Part shown: positions 1 through 8,712 of the stretch, piece after piece
Layout: the number at the start of each line of letters is the position of its first letter
Numbering within the stretch: the first letter of the stretch is position 1
DNA from: JAFAZJ01 sp964437145
Lineage (GTDB): Bacteria; Pseudomonadota; Alphaproteobacteria; Reyranellales; Reyranellaceae
Assembly: GCA_964437145.1 (NCBI GenBank)
Contig: CAYTFW010000010.1
Span: 4,173-68,172 of the forward strand
Length of the DNA: 64,000 nt
Reading direction: 5' to 3'
Notes under the pieces: model-generated
What the model was told of the DNA's origin: nothing
Databases searched by the model: none
The model's input: only the letters and a program-made list of their open reading frames with translations
Made by a program: the position numbers and the translations under genes

Positions 1-2
1 CG

Positions 3-122
3 CTGCTCCTATTCAGCATGCACACGCAAGATGGCCGCGTCTTCGAGGTGCTCGACAAGGACCGCGCGATCCTGAGCGTCGTGACCATCGACGACATGGT
101 GTCCGGCCGCCTCGCGCGCTGA
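3..122 (+). CDS. C-terminal fragment of an unidentified protein (cut by window edge)
   Basis: An open frame enters from the left window edge and ends at a TGA at 120-122. About 39 residues remain, ending in MVSGRLAR. The codons are GC-rich in third positions like the neighbours. The hydratase that follows starts 23 bases later with its own ribosome site, so the two are probably co-transcribed. The fragment is too short to assign a family. Confidence 0.5.
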   Translation: MLLFSMHTQDGRVFEVLDKDRAILSVVTIDDMVSGRLAR

Positions 123-144
123 AATGGAACGAAGGGAGAGCACC

Positions 145-891
145 ATGACGCCGAGCGAGATCCACGCCGCCGCCGTCGCCTTGCTGCGCGCGCGCTTCAC
201 GCACACGCAGGTCACGCCGCCCGGCCCAGCGCCATCGAGCGAGGACGACGCCTACGCCATCCAGGACATCGTCGCCAACGGCTACCGGCCGGTCGATGGC
301 TGGAAGACCGGCGCAAAGACGCCGGAGGCGACGCCGAACTGCGCGCCGCTGCTGAAGGGCAACGTGATCGACGGCCCGGCGTCCTTCCCCGCCGCCAGCA
401 TGGCGATGCTGGGCGTCGAGGCCGAGGTCGCGTTCCGCTTCGCGCGCGACATCACCAGCGCGCCATCGGACGCGGCCGTGCTCGACGCCATCGGCTCGGC
501 ACATGTGGTGATGGAGGTCGTCGACACGCGACTGGCGAACTACAAGTCGCTCGACCCGCTGTGGGCGCTCAGCGACAACGGCATGAACAAGGCGCTGGTC
601 GTGGGGCCCGCTTTCGCCAACTGGCGCACACACGACTACGCCAAGCAGCCGGTGACGCTGCTGGTCGACGGTAAGCCGCTGGTCGACAAGATCGGTGGCC
701 TCACCGGCGGCTCGCCGCTGCGGCTGGTGCAGTGGCTGGCCAAACACGTCGTCGCGCGCCGTGGCGGCATCCGCGCCGGCCAGATCGTCACCACAGGCTC
801 CTGGGTCGGCCTGCAATTCGTCCAGCCCGGCGCCAAGGTCGAGGCGCGGTTCCCCGGTCTCGGCGCCACCAGCGTGTCGTTCCCGGCCTGA
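145..891 (+). CDS. 2-keto-4-pentenoate hydratase (MhpD-like) family protein
   Basis: The 248-residue product matches the 2-keto-4-pentenoate hydratase / 4-oxalocrotonate decarboxylase family, which adds water to a keto-diene in meta-cleavage pathways of aromatic compounds. The Glu-x-Glu metal motif (GVEAEVAF) and a downstream VMEVVD glutamate, both typical of the family, are visible. The family includes fumarylacetoacetate-hydrolase-fold members with varied substrates. The ATG at 145 is chosen because a purine-rich AAGGGAG lies just upstream; an ATG at 124 has none. It follows an unidentified gene on the same strand. No ring-cleavage dioxygenase of the meta type lies in the window, so the substrate is open. 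Confidence 0.8.
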   Translation: MTPSEIHAAAVALLRARFTHTQVTPPGPAPSSEDDAYAIQDIVANGYRPVDGWKTGAKTPEATPNCAPLLKGNVIDGPASFPAASMAMLGVEAEVAFRFARDITSAPSDAAVLDAIGSAHVVMEVVDTRLANYKSLDPLWALSDNGMNKALVVGPAFANWRTHDYAKQPVTLLVDGKPLVDKIGGLTGGSPLRLVQWLAKHVVARRGGIRAGQIVTTGSWVGLQFVQPGAKVEARFPGLGATSVSFPA

Positions 892-894
892 CGC

Positions 895-1326
895 TCACTC
901 CCTGAGATCGAGCCGCGCCAGGCCGCTGGCGACATCGAAGGGCTGGGAGATGTGCACGTGCGTGATCGCCCATTCGCCGCTGTCCCGGCGAAAGCCGTTG
1001 GTCTCGCGCCACCACATCTCGCCCTTGGCACCGCCCACGCGCGTGCCCTTGCTGCCGTTGAGGCTGTGGCAGAAGGCGACCTGCTCGTCGGCGACGATGA
1101 TCAGGTCGCGCATCTCGTAGCCCAGCGGTCCCTCGTAGGAGGCGAACCACTCCGTCGCGCGCTTGCGGATGGCGGTCGCGCCGCGGTGCTGCAGGGGCGG
1201 CTGCAGGTCGAAGGCGACGGCGTTCGCCGCGTAGTGCTTCATCAGCGCGTCGACATCCTTGGCACGGATCGCGCTCACCAGAGCGTCGACCACTGTGCGC
1301 AGTTGTCGGTCGGTTGAACTCGACAC
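895..1326 (-). CDS. SnoaL/NTF2-like nuclear-transport-factor-fold protein
   Basis: The 143-residue product has the pattern of SgcJ/EcaC or SnoaL-like small alpha+beta barrel proteins: an N-terminal helix pair (VVDALVSAIRAKDVDAL), a YAANAVAFD strand and a C-terminal WAITHVHIS strand. Such proteins may be isomerases, polyketide cyclases or stress-related proteins of unknown substrate. The GTG start at 1326 is preceded by GAGGAG at good spacing; longer frames upstream lack a site. It converges with the hydratase gene, with only three bases between the stops. No pathway can be inferred. Confidence 0.7.
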   Translation of the reverse strand: MSSSTDRQLRTVVDALVSAIRAKDVDALMKHYAANAVAFDLQPPLQHRGATAIRKRATEWFASYEGPLGYEMRDLIIVADEQVAFCHSLNGSKGTRVGGAKGEMWWRETNGFRRDSGEWAITHVHISQPFDVASGLARLDLRE

Positions 1327-1442
1327 GGCTGTCTCCTCGTTCCGCCCGGCCGACCGACGGTCGGCTAGGGCAGAACGACCACCATACACCCGCGCCGCCC
1401 TCGTGTTCGCGCTATCTTGGACGCGTTGGCAGAGGTGCGCAG

Positions 1443-1931
1443 TTAGGCGCGCGTGCCGCCAAAGCGCCCGATGATGTCGTCGGGAATGCGTGTCGGCTGG
1501 AGCTTGCCGGGCCGGCCTGGCGTGGCCATCGTCCAGCACCGCGTCTCGTGGCCGCTGGCGACCGGTGCGCCGTCGAGCCGCGCTACCGCGTGGGCGACGC
1601 GGAAGGAACTATTACCCCAGCGCTCGACGATCGAGGTCACCAGCGCGGCGTCGCCCGGCGTCACCGGTGCCACGAAGGCGCCGGCGGCCTCGAGAATCGG
1701 CATCTCGACGCCGCCCATGTCGTCGCGCATGACGCGGCGGTCCAGACCGATGGCGCGAAACAGCCGCCACGTGCCCTGGTCCCACCAGCGGAAATAGGTC
1801 GGGTAGAAAATGATGCCGGCGGGGTCGCAATCGCCCCACTCCACCGTCACGCGATGACGCACCGAGATGCCGCGACCGTCGACGCCGGGGACGATGTCGA
1901 AGTCGTCGTGGCTTGGCGGCAGTCCGCTCAC
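1443..1931 (-). CDS. 4-hydroxybenzoyl-CoA thioesterase family hotdog protein
   Basis: The 162-residue protein carries the hotdog thioesterase signature WGDCDPAGIIFYPTYFRWWD, with the catalytic Asp of the 4HBT family. It would hydrolyse an aryl- or acyl-CoA ester in the cytoplasm. Its ATG overlaps the stop of iorB by four bases (ATGA), so it is translationally coupled to the arylpyruvate oxidoreductase. That suggests its substrate may be the arylacetyl-CoA made by IorAB, an inference from context. A second member of the family sits beside pobA at 51,145. Confidence 0.82.
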   Translation of the reverse strand: MSGLPPSHDDFDIVPGVDGRGISVRHRVTVEWGDCDPAGIIFYPTYFRWWDQGTWRLFRAIGLDRRVMRDDMGGVEMPILEAAGAFVAPVTPGDAALVTSIVERWGNSSFRVAHAVARLDGAPVASGHETRCWTMATPGRPGKLQPTRIPDDIIGRFGGTRA

Positions 1932-3451
1932 TCGGCAGCCTTCGCTAGCGCCGGCGTGCGCGCACCGATCTCGGTGAGCGTGCGCGAGAGCGACGCGCCT
2001 TCGGGATCGGCCAGCGCGGCGACGCGGGCGGAGGCCACGGCGTCGACGGCCAGTGCCGCGGGCAGCATACCTGAAAGCGCCGGCTCGATCACCGCGCGCT
2101 CGATCGCGGCGTAGTTGGCGGAGCCACGGCGATGCGTGTCACCATAGCCCTTGATCAGCCGCGCGCACTCTGCGATCTCCAGCGCCAGGGCGGGCGATAG
2201 GGCGACGGAGCGCGCGATCGCATCGAGCCAGCGCTCGATCTGCGCCTGCTCCTCCTGGAAGCGCAGGCTGCGCGGCCGCCACCAGCGCAGCTTCGAGAGC
2301 GTCCACAGGCGCAGGAAGCCGAACACCGAGGTCGTGTTCACGCGCATCGACCAGTAGGTCTTGTTGAGCCGGCCTGTGCGCTCGCCCCAGCGCATGAAGG
2401 CGCGGCCCATTCCCGGCGGCAGGATCGCGGCGATCTCCTCGATGCCTGGCTTGAAATGCTCGGTGAGCACGACGGGCTCGTGCTCCTTGGCGCGCACCTC
2501 GCGACGCACGCGCGCGAAGCGCTCGGCCGAGACCTTGGCCTGCGCGACACGGATCACATCCTCGAACGACATGCGCACCGCGAGGTGGCGCGCGCTCTCG
2601 CGCAGCAGCCGCTCGTCGGCGCCCGCCTTGCGCAGGCGATCGAGGCGATCGAGGTACAGGCCGGCATAGGCGACGGACTGGTAGTGCACGAGCCGGCGCA
2701 CGCCTTCCTCGATCACGTCGAGCGCCTCACCGGCGAAAGACGCGCGCGCTCGCGCCAGCGGCGCCTCGGCACCGGCATCGCGCGCGGCGCGCTTGGCGGC
2801 CTCGCGCGCCATCTCCTCGAGATCGCCGCGCGCATGGGCCTGGCCGAAGGCGAAGCCGGCGAGGTTGGCGTCGACCGCCTTGCCGCCCTCGCGGATCGCC
2901 GCCTCGTAATGCGACGCCGCGATCGGCGTACGATTGCTGCCGGCCAAGGCGCCCAGCAGCACGGCGTTGAGCACCGAGCCGCTTTCCTCCGCCGCCTGCT
3001 CCATGTCGAACAGGATGCGCTCGCGGCTATTGTCCTTGACCACGCGCAGGAGCTTGGCCGCGTCGTAGCGGCCATCGCCCATCTCCATCTTCTCCGACGT
3101 GGCGAAGACGCGATGGGTCGAGCCGATCAGCACCGTGCGCTCCGGCGACATGAAGCCGTTGGCCGCGGCGCGCGCCGCCTCCAGGAGCTCGGTCGCCATC
3201 ATGATGTCGACCTCGCCGAGCGCCGGGTTGAGCGCCAGCACCGGCGCACTGTTGCTACGCCGCGTGCCGTCGGGCGGCACCATCTCGATGTAGTAGGTCG
3301 TGGCGCCGGTGCGTTGCGCCACGCCGGGGATCGAAGTGAGCTGCACCGCGAGGCCGGCGCTCTGCGCCGCGCGCACGATCCAGTCGGCGAGCACGCCCCC
3401 GCCCTCGCCGCCCATGGCGGCGATCAGGATGGCGACGCGGTTGGTAGCCAT
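1928..3451 (-). CDS. iorB: Indolepyruvate:ferredoxin oxidoreductase beta subunit, long form
   Basis: The 507-residue product begins with a pyruvate-ferredoxin oxidoreductase gamma-type domain (ILIAAMGGEGGGVLADWIV, residues 7-190), followed by a long helical extension found in bacterial IorB-like proteins but absent from the roughly 200-residue archaeal form. Together with IorA it decarboxylates arylpyruvates to arylacetyl-CoA with ferredoxin as acceptor. The start at MATNRV is chosen because the domain begins there; the frame stays open upstream only through the palindromic repeat. It lies downstream of iorA, and its stop overlaps the thioesterase start. Confidence 0.87.
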   Translation of the reverse strand: MATNRVAILIAAMGGEGGGVLADWIVRAAQSAGLAVQLTSIPGVAQRTGATTYYIEMVPPDGTRRSNSAPVLALNPALGEVDIMMATELLEAARAAANGFMSPERTVLIGSTHRVFATSEKMEMGDGRYDAAKLLRVVKDNSRERILFDMEQAAEESGSVLNAVLLGALAGSNRTPIAASHYEAAIREGGKAVDANLAGFAFGQAHARGDLEEMAREAAKRAARDAGAEAPLARARASFAGEALDVIEEGVRRLVHYQSVAYAGLYLDRLDRLRKAGADERLLRESARHLAVRMSFEDVIRVAQAKVSAERFARVRREVRAKEHEPVVLTEHFKPGIEEIAAILPPGMGRAFMRWGERTGRLNKTYWSMRVNTTSVFGFLRLWTLSKLRWWRPRSLRFQEEQAQIERWLDAIARSVALSPALALEIAECARLIKGYGDTHRRGSANYAAIERAVIEPALSGMLPAALAVDAVASARVAALADPEGASLSRTLTEIGARTPALAKAAE

Positions 3452-3581
3452 TACCTTCCCCCGGAGGGGGAAGGTGGCGCGCGCAGCGCGACGGATGGGG
3501 GATGTCGAAGACGAACGCAGGAGTCCGTCTTCGACATCCCCCATCCGCCCTTCGGGCACCTTCCCCCTCCGGGGGAAGGTA
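3452..3581. repeat. Compound palindromic intergenic repeat between iorA and iorB
   Basis: Two nested perfect inverted repeats fill the iorA-iorB gap. The outer arms are 25 bp (3452-3476 and 3557-3581). The inner arms are 22 bp (3492-3513 and 3527-3548). The outer arms are themselves near-palindromic (ccttcccccggagggggaagg). This is the architecture of REP/MITE-like intergenic mosaic elements of alphaproteobacteria. On the iorAB mRNA it would form a long hairpin directly upstream of the iorB start, so it may affect mRNA processing or the IorA:IorB ratio. Confidence 0.85.
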
Positions 3582-3607
3582 AGGATCGTGCGTTCACGGT
3601 CATCGCC

Positions 3608-5764
3608 CTACTCCGCCGGCTGCATCGACGGCGCGGGCGCCTTACCCTGCAGGGCGCCAATCACCGTCTTGCGCAGCTTCCACAGCACGCGATCCCACCA
3701 ACCGGGGTTCTGCACGATGTCGGCCTTGTAGAAGCTCGGGCAGAGCACGGCGGCGTCGGCGACTTCGCCGCACAGGCCGCAGCCGACGCAGGAATTGATC
3801 ACCGAGGCGACCGGGTCGGTGCGCAGCGGATCGGGGCTGGGCTTGATGGTCAGCGACGGGCAGCCCGACAGACGGATACAGGAATGATCGCCGGTGCAGA
3901 CTTCGTCGTCGACGCCATAGCGTGTGCGCACCACGCGCTCGCCACGCGACAGCGCCGCGGCCTGCAGCGGCCGGATACGGCGCTGGCGCGCGAGCTGACA
4001 TTCGCCGTCGCCGATGATCACCTTCAGGCCGCGCTCCTTGGCCGTGAACGCCTCGCGCAGCACCTTGATCATGTCGCGCAAGGAGTAGGTGTGCTGGATG
4101 CGCAGCCACTTCACGCCCACGGCGCGCAAGGTGTTGGCGATGTCCGAGGTCTTCTGATCGTCGCGTCGATTGCCCGCGCTCGACGGCAGGTACTGGGCGC
4201 CGGTGGCCGAGGTGTAGCCGTTCTGCAGGATGATCAGCACGCCGTCGCCGCGATTGAAGAGCGTCGACGACACGCCCGACAGCAGGCCGTTGTGCCAGAA
4301 TCCGCCATCGCCCATTACCGTCAGCGTGCGCCGGTCCATGAACGAGGACACGCCCTGCGCCGCCGCCAGCGACATGCCGAAGCCGAGGATCGAGTTGCCG
4401 AGGCTGAACGGGGCGAAGGTCGCGAAGGAATGGCAGCCGATATCGGTCGAGACATGCACCTTGCCGATTTCGCGCTCGACCAGCTTGACCGCCGTGAACA
4501 CCGGCCGCTCGGGGCAGCCGGTGCAGAAGCCCGGCGGGCGCAGTGGCAGCGGGCCGCCCAGAGCGGCCTGCACCCGCGCGCGCCGCTCGCGCACGGCCGC
4601 AAAGCGACGAGCCGGCTCACCGAGATCGATGTCCGGGCGAGCGGCGCCGATGAAGGTCAGCAGGCCTTCTGTCAGCACCTCGGCGGTGTACTCGCCGGCC
4701 ATCGGCAGGGCGCCTTTGCCGTGGATCTTCGTCTGCACGTCTGATTTGCGCAGGATCGAGTCGATGGCGGTCTCGATGAAGTTCGGGCTGCCCTCCTCGA
4801 TCACCAGCACGTGGCGCTTGCCCGAACAGAAGCCGCTGACCTGCTCCGGCACCAGCGGGTGCACGACGTTGAGCACCAGGGTCGGCACCTTGGTGCCGCC
4901 GAAGCCGTCGGCCAGGCCCAGCCGCTCCAGCGCGCGCAGGGTGACATTCGTCAAGCCGCCCTGGACAATGATGCCGATGTCGTCGAGTTCGCCCGGCAAG
5001 GTCTCGTTCAGGCCGCGCTCGACGATGTACCGGCGCGCCGCCGGCAGGCGCACCTCGAACTTCAGCTTCTCGTGCGCGTAGGTCGAGGGCGGGTGCGAGA
5101 GCTTGGCGTAGTCGTGCGGCGCCGGCTTCGACAGCTGGCGATTACGCGAGATCGCGGGCGCGACATTGGCCTTGGCGGTGAACTCGCCGGTGACATGGCA
5201 GGCGCGGATGCGCAGATCCATGATCGTCGGCGTGTTGGACGCCTCCGACAGCTCGAAGCCGCTCTCGACCAGCCTGACGATGGTCGGCAGGTCGGGCCGG
5301 GGATCCATCAGCCAGACCGAGGATTTCAGGGCGTAGGCGTGGGTGCGCTCCTGGATCACCGAGGCGCCCTCGCCATAGTCCTCGCCGACGACGATCAGCG
5401 CGCCGCCGACCACGCCGGCCGAGGCGAGGTTGGAGAGCGCGTCGGAGGCGACATTGGTGCCGACGATCGACTTCCAGGTGACGCAGCCGCGGATCGGGTA
5501 GTTGATCGAGGCGGCCAGCAGGGCGGCGGCGGATGCCTCGTTGGCGCAGGTCTCAAGGTGCACGCCGAGCTCGTCGAGCAGGTCCTGGGCATCGACCAGC
5601 ACGTCCACCAGGTGCGACACGGGGGCGCCCTGGTAGCCGCCGACATAGCCCACGCCGGCCTGCAGGATGGCCTTGGTGACAGCCAGGATGCCTTCGCCAC
5701 GGAAGGTCTCGCCGTCGCCCAGGCGCAGCGATTTCACCTCTTCCTTGAACGATCTCTCGGCCAA
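3608..5764 (-). CDS. iorA: Indolepyruvate:ferredoxin oxidoreductase alpha subunit
   Basis: The 718-residue catalytic subunit of a thiamine-diphosphate 2-oxoacid:ferredoxin oxidoreductase. Residues about 20-200 form the pyrimidine-binding domain (GYQGAPVSHLVD). The ThDP-binding stretch is GDGGFWHNGLLSG with a downstream ILQN. The C terminus has two cysteine clusters for [4Fe-4S] centres: CTGDHSCIRLSGC and CVGCGLCGEVADAAVLC. It oxidatively decarboxylates arylpyruvates, linking transaminated aromatic amino acids to arylacetyl-CoA. It is the first gene of an iorA-iorB-thioesterase operon, with a 156-bp gap before iorB occupied by the palindromic element. Length and domain order are normal. Confidence 0.93.
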   Translation of the reverse strand: MAERSFKEEVKSLRLGDGETFRGEGILAVTKAILQAGVGYVGGYQGAPVSHLVDVLVDAQDLLDELGVHLETCANEASAAALLAASINYPIRGCVTWKSIVGTNVASDALSNLASAGVVGGALIVVGEDYGEGASVIQERTHAYALKSSVWLMDPRPDLPTIVRLVESGFELSEASNTPTIMDLRIRACHVTGEFTAKANVAPAISRNRQLSKPAPHDYAKLSHPPSTYAHEKLKFEVRLPAARRYIVERGLNETLPGELDDIGIIVQGGLTNVTLRALERLGLADGFGGTKVPTLVLNVVHPLVPEQVSGFCSGKRHVLVIEEGSPNFIETAIDSILRKSDVQTKIHGKGALPMAGEYTAEVLTEGLLTFIGAARPDIDLGEPARRFAAVRERRARVQAALGGPLPLRPPGFCTGCPERPVFTAVKLVEREIGKVHVSTDIGCHSFATFAPFSLGNSILGFGMSLAAAQGVSSFMDRRTLTVMGDGGFWHNGLLSGVSSTLFNRGDGVLIILQNGYTSATGAQYLPSSAGNRRDDQKTSDIANTLRAVGVKWLRIQHTYSLRDMIKVLREAFTAKERGLKVIIGDGECQLARQRRIRPLQAAALSRGERVVRTRYGVDDEVCTGDHSCIRLSGCPSLTIKPSPDPLRTDPVASVINSCVGCGLCGEVADAAVLCPSFYKADIVQNPGWWDRVLWKLRKTVIGALQGKAPAPSMQPAE

Positions 5765-5935
5765 GCGGTTCCTCCGGGAACGCCTTTTCCCGGCGTTCCG
5801 TCGCCCGAGTGATCGGGTGCCGGCGACGCCCTGTCAATGCGTTTTCCCTTGCCGCACCCCGTGTGCGCGCCTACGATTCGACCTCCGGGACGAAGGCGTG
5901 GCCAACAGCGCCGATGTTTGGGGGGTATTTCGTTG

Positions 5936-6958
5936 ATGATCCTCAGGATCGTCGGTCGAGCGATCGCAGCGACATTGCTGGGCCTCGGCACCGCCGCCGC
6001 GCAAGACGGGCCGGTGGAGCTGAAATTCGCCCATTGGCTGCCCGCCGACCACGTGCTGCACAAGACCGGCTTCGAGGCCTGGGCGCGCTCGATCGAGACG
6101 GCGTCCGACGGCTCGCTGAAGGTCGTCATCCACGCCGCGCAGGAGCTGGGCAGGACCGCCGACCACTACGAGATGGCGCGCGACGGCGTCGCCGACTTCG
6201 CCTTCATCAATCCCGGCTATGTGCCCGGCCGCTTCCCGATCTTCACCGCCATCGAGCTGCCGTTCAGTGTCACCGACCCGCTGAAGGGCACGGCGGCGCT
6301 CGATCGCTGGTACCGCAAACACGCCGCCCAGGAGATGGCCGACGTGCGCTTCTGTCTGGCGCATGTCCATGACCCCGGCGCGCTGCACGCGCGCATGCCG
6401 GTCGCGACGCCGAGCGATATCCAGGGCGCGCGGGTGCGCACCGTGAGCGACTCCACCCACGCGCTGGTCAAGGCGCTGGGCGGCCTGCCGGTACGCGTGC
6501 CGGCGGCCGAAGCGCGCAAGGCGATCAAGAAGGGCGCCATCGACGCGGTGCTGATGCCGTGGAGCACGCTCTCGATCTGGGGGGTCGACAAGCTCGCGAC
6601 CTACCATCTCGATCTGCCACTCTATGTCGGCGGCTACGCTATCGTGATGAACAGCGCGACCTACGCTCGGCTTTCGCCGGCGCAGCGCAAGGTCGTCGAT
6701 GGCCATTGCACCACCGACTGGGCGGTGAAGGTGGCGTCCGGCTGGGCGCAGGACGAGCAGCGCGGGCACCAGGCGATGCTCAAGACGCCCGGCCACACGG
6801 TGCATCGGCCGACCGGCGGCGATCTGAAGGCCTGGCGTGATCTGGCCCAGCCGCTGGTCGAACGCTGGAACGACACGCTGCGCCGCCGCGGCGTCGAGTC
6901 GGACTCGCTGCGGCATGGGCTCCGGCGCGAGCTGCTGGCCGCTAACGCCGCCTACTGA
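5936..6958 (+). CDS. TRAP transporter substrate-binding protein, DctP family (orphan)
   Basis: A 340-residue periplasmic solute receptor with an N-terminal signal peptide (cleavage near GTAAAQ, residue 23) followed by the DctP-type LKFAHWLPADHVLH start. The region VRTVSDSTHALVKALGG corresponds to the family segment holding the substrate-carboxylate arginine. TRAP receptors usually bind organic acids. No small (DctQ) or large (DctM) membrane subunit lies in the window, so it is an orphan here. The first in-frame ATG giving a signal peptide is at 5936. The gene is divergent from iorA and overlaps the convergent DTW gene by 17 bases. Confidence 0.87.
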   Translation: MILRIVGRAIAATLLGLGTAAAQDGPVELKFAHWLPADHVLHKTGFEAWARSIETASDGSLKVVIHAAQELGRTADHYEMARDGVADFAFINPGYVPGRFPIFTAIELPFSVTDPLKGTAALDRWYRKHAAQEMADVRFCLAHVHDPGALHARMPVATPSDIQGARVRTVSDSTHALVKALGGLPVRVPAAEARKAIKKGAIDAVLMPWSTLSIWGVDKLATYHLDLPLYVGGYAIVMNSATYARLSPAQRKVVDGHCTTDWAVKVASGWAQDEQRGHQAMLKTPGHTVHRPTGGDLKAWRDLAQPLVERWNDTLRRRGVESDSLRHGLRRELLAANAAY

Positions 6959-7643
6959 TCTTGTGGGACCGCCGGCGGTCCGGCGTCTTGGGGCGAGCAC
7001 CACTGTCACGGTACCTGCGCAGCAGCAGGCGCAGCGGCTCCAGCATCGGCGCCACGATGTCCGGCCGCCCTTCGAGGATCGACAGCGCGAGTGCGCCGGC
7101 TTCCAGGGTCGAGACGCTTTCGCGTCGCGGTTCGCGCCGCAGATCGCCATAGAGCGAGGGCGCGCGCGGATTGAGCACCAGCCGGCGGGTCTTCAACAGC
7201 CAGGCATTGCGCCACCAAAGCGCCTTGGCTTGCGCCCAATTGCCGTCGAGCAGGATCAGCCCCTCGAGCGCACCCAGCACGCCCTCCTGATCGGGCAGCT
7301 CCGCGCCGTCGGCGTCGACGGCCAGCAGCGGCGGCGCGTCGGGCGCCGGCGCCTGGGTGCGCGTGCCGAGATAAAGCGCGCCCCAGCGCCGCGCCTCGGC
7401 CGGTCGGCCCAGCGCCTTCGCCAGGTTGGGCCACGACAGCCCGGTACGCAGCGTGGCGTGGGCCAGCTGCCGGCAGAGGATGCCCGCCGTGCCCAACTCG
7501 CGATCCTGCTCCTGCGGGTGGCGCAGCACCAGGATCTCGACCCGGTTCTCGATGCTGGACAGCGCCGCGCAGACGCACAGCCCAGGCGGCTTGCCGCAGC
7601 GCGGGCAATCGGTCGGTGGTGGAGACGCGACAGTGTCGGTCAT
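6942..7643 (-). CDS. DTW-domain protein, probable tRNA-uridine aminocarboxypropyltransferase
   Basis: The 233-residue protein starts with a CxxC-xnC-xC zinc-type cluster (CPRCGKPPGLCVC, residues 12-24) and continues with ILVLRHPQEQ and LILLDGNWAQAKAL, the latter matching the D-x-W motif of the DTW family (here DGNW). TapT/TuaA-type DTW enzymes transfer the aminocarboxypropyl group of S-adenosylmethionine to tRNA uridine to form acp3U. The start at MTDTV is the only one placing the cluster at the N terminus. It is monocistronic, between two unrelated genes. Confidence 0.82.
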   Translation of the reverse strand: MTDTVASPPPTDCPRCGKPPGLCVCAALSSIENRVEILVLRHPQEQDRELGTAGILCRQLAHATLRTGLSWPNLAKALGRPAEARRWGALYLGTRTQAPAPDAPPLLAVDADGAELPDQEGVLGALEGLILLDGNWAQAKALWWRNAWLLKTRRLVLNPRAPSLYGDLRREPRRESVSTLEAGALALSILEGRPDIVAPMLEPLRLLLRRYRDSGARPKTPDRRRSHKISRRR

Positions 7644-7748
7644 GATCCCGTTGTAGCGCCATTTCGCTCGGCGCGGCGGTCCTTCAGCGCGGGCTTGATC
7701 CGGCGGTGGCGGCGGCTGAAGAATCGCCCCGACAGAGGAGATAGATCG

Positions 7749-7970
7749 ATGCCCAGCGTCGCGGTGAAGTCGGAAATCGCCGGCAAGGTGTGGAAGATCG
7801 AGAGCAAGGTCGGCGATTCGGTCGAGGAAGAGGGCCAGATCATGATCCTCGAATCGATGAAGATGGAGATCCCGGTGCTGGCGCCGCGCGCCGGCACGAT
7901 CAAGGCCTTCCTCGTCGCCGAGGGCGACTCGGTCGCCGAGGGCCAGCCGGTCGCGACCCTGGAGACCTGA
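7749..7970 (+). CDS. Stand-alone biotin/lipoyl attachment domain protein
   Basis: A 73-residue single biotinyl-lipoyl domain with the attachment motif ESMKMEIPV, in which the second Met-flanked lysine (about residue 37) would be biotinylated. It resembles the small carrier subunits of acyl-CoA or urea carboxylases. GAGGAG lies upstream of the ATG. No carboxylase or carboxyltransferase gene is nearby, so its partner must be elsewhere. Its last 71 bases overlap the 3' end of the convergent TetR gene, an unusually long antisense overlap. Confidence 0.82.
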   Translation: MPSVAVKSEIAGKVWKIESKVGDSVEEEGQIMILESMKMEIPVLAPRAGTIKAFLVAEGDSVAEGQPVATLET

Positions 7971-8604
7971 GCGTCGCCGCGGCGAGCACGCAGGCGTCGC
8001 CCGGATACTCGACCGCGTCCCAACCACTGGCATCCAGCACGTGCTGGCGCACGGCGGCCCTGATCTCATCGGCCAATCCGTCATCACCCACGGCGCGCGA
8101 CAGCGCCATGCCTCCGACCGCGGCGGCGACCAGCGCCAGCGATCGGGGCCGTAGCGAATCGGCCGGCCCGCTGAGGCCGGCGGCGAAAGCGCCGCTCATC
8201 GCCGCCAGCACCGTTCGGAACGCGGCGCGCACCTCGTCCCCGCCCCGCGTCACGTCGGCCGACAGCGTGATCATCGGGCACGAGAGGTCGACCGACTCAT
8301 GATGCCGGCGCGACAAATAGGCCTCGAGGATCTGGCGCGCGAGCCGCGCGCCCACGGCGGAGAAGTCGACGTGGAAGTCGTCCCACTCGGCGGCGGGGTT
8401 GTTGCCGAGGATATGCGCCACCGCCTCGGCGTAGAGCGCCTCCTTGGTCGGGAAATGCGCGTAGAAGCCGCCGCGCGTCAGCCCGGCGTCGGCCATGATC
8501 TGGTCGATCGACACGCCGCCGAAACCGTGGCGGTTGAACAGCCGGCTGGCGCTGGCGACGATGCGCGCGCGGGTGCGGATCTTGTGCTCGGCGGTGTACG
8601 GCAT
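7900..8604 (-). CDS. TetR-family transcriptional regulator
   Basis: The 234-residue protein opens with a TetR DNA-binding domain (residues 8-55: ARIVASASRLFNRHGF then DAGLTRGGFYAHFPTKEAL). The all-helical C-terminal region has the TetR_C pattern of AcrR/YfiR-like regulators. It ends in an Arg/Pro-rich tail that overlaps the biotin-carrier gene on the other strand; the tail may be an extension of little function. The target is unknown. Divergent from it, after about 110 bases, is the GFA-family gene, a plausible target. Confidence 0.87.
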   Translation of the reverse strand: MPYTAEHKIRTRARIVASASRLFNRHGFGGVSIDQIMADAGLTRGGFYAHFPTKEALYAEAVAHILGNNPAAEWDDFHVDFSAVGARLARQILEAYLSRRHHESVDLSCPMITLSADVTRGGDEVRAAFRTVLAAMSGAFAAGLSGPADSLRPRSLALVAAAVGGMALSRAVGDDGLADEIRAAVRQHVLDASGWDAVEYPGDACVLAAATLRSPGSRPAGPRRPSRPRRRGRP

Positions 8605-8712
8605 GGTTCCCTCCGTCGATCCCTGGAAGATTAAGCCCGCCGCAAAACATGTTCTTGATCATATATTGGCGAGCCGCACCATGGGCATCCTTCCTGACGA
8701 CGGAGCGACGCC

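Noticed and set aside
2456..4744. A 762-residue plus-strand frame and similar long frames antisense to iorAB, emrB and dpp genes.
   Set aside because: High-GC third positions leave long stop-free antisense frames. The products are Arg/His/Ala-rich, without motifs or ribosome sites, and overlap clear genes.
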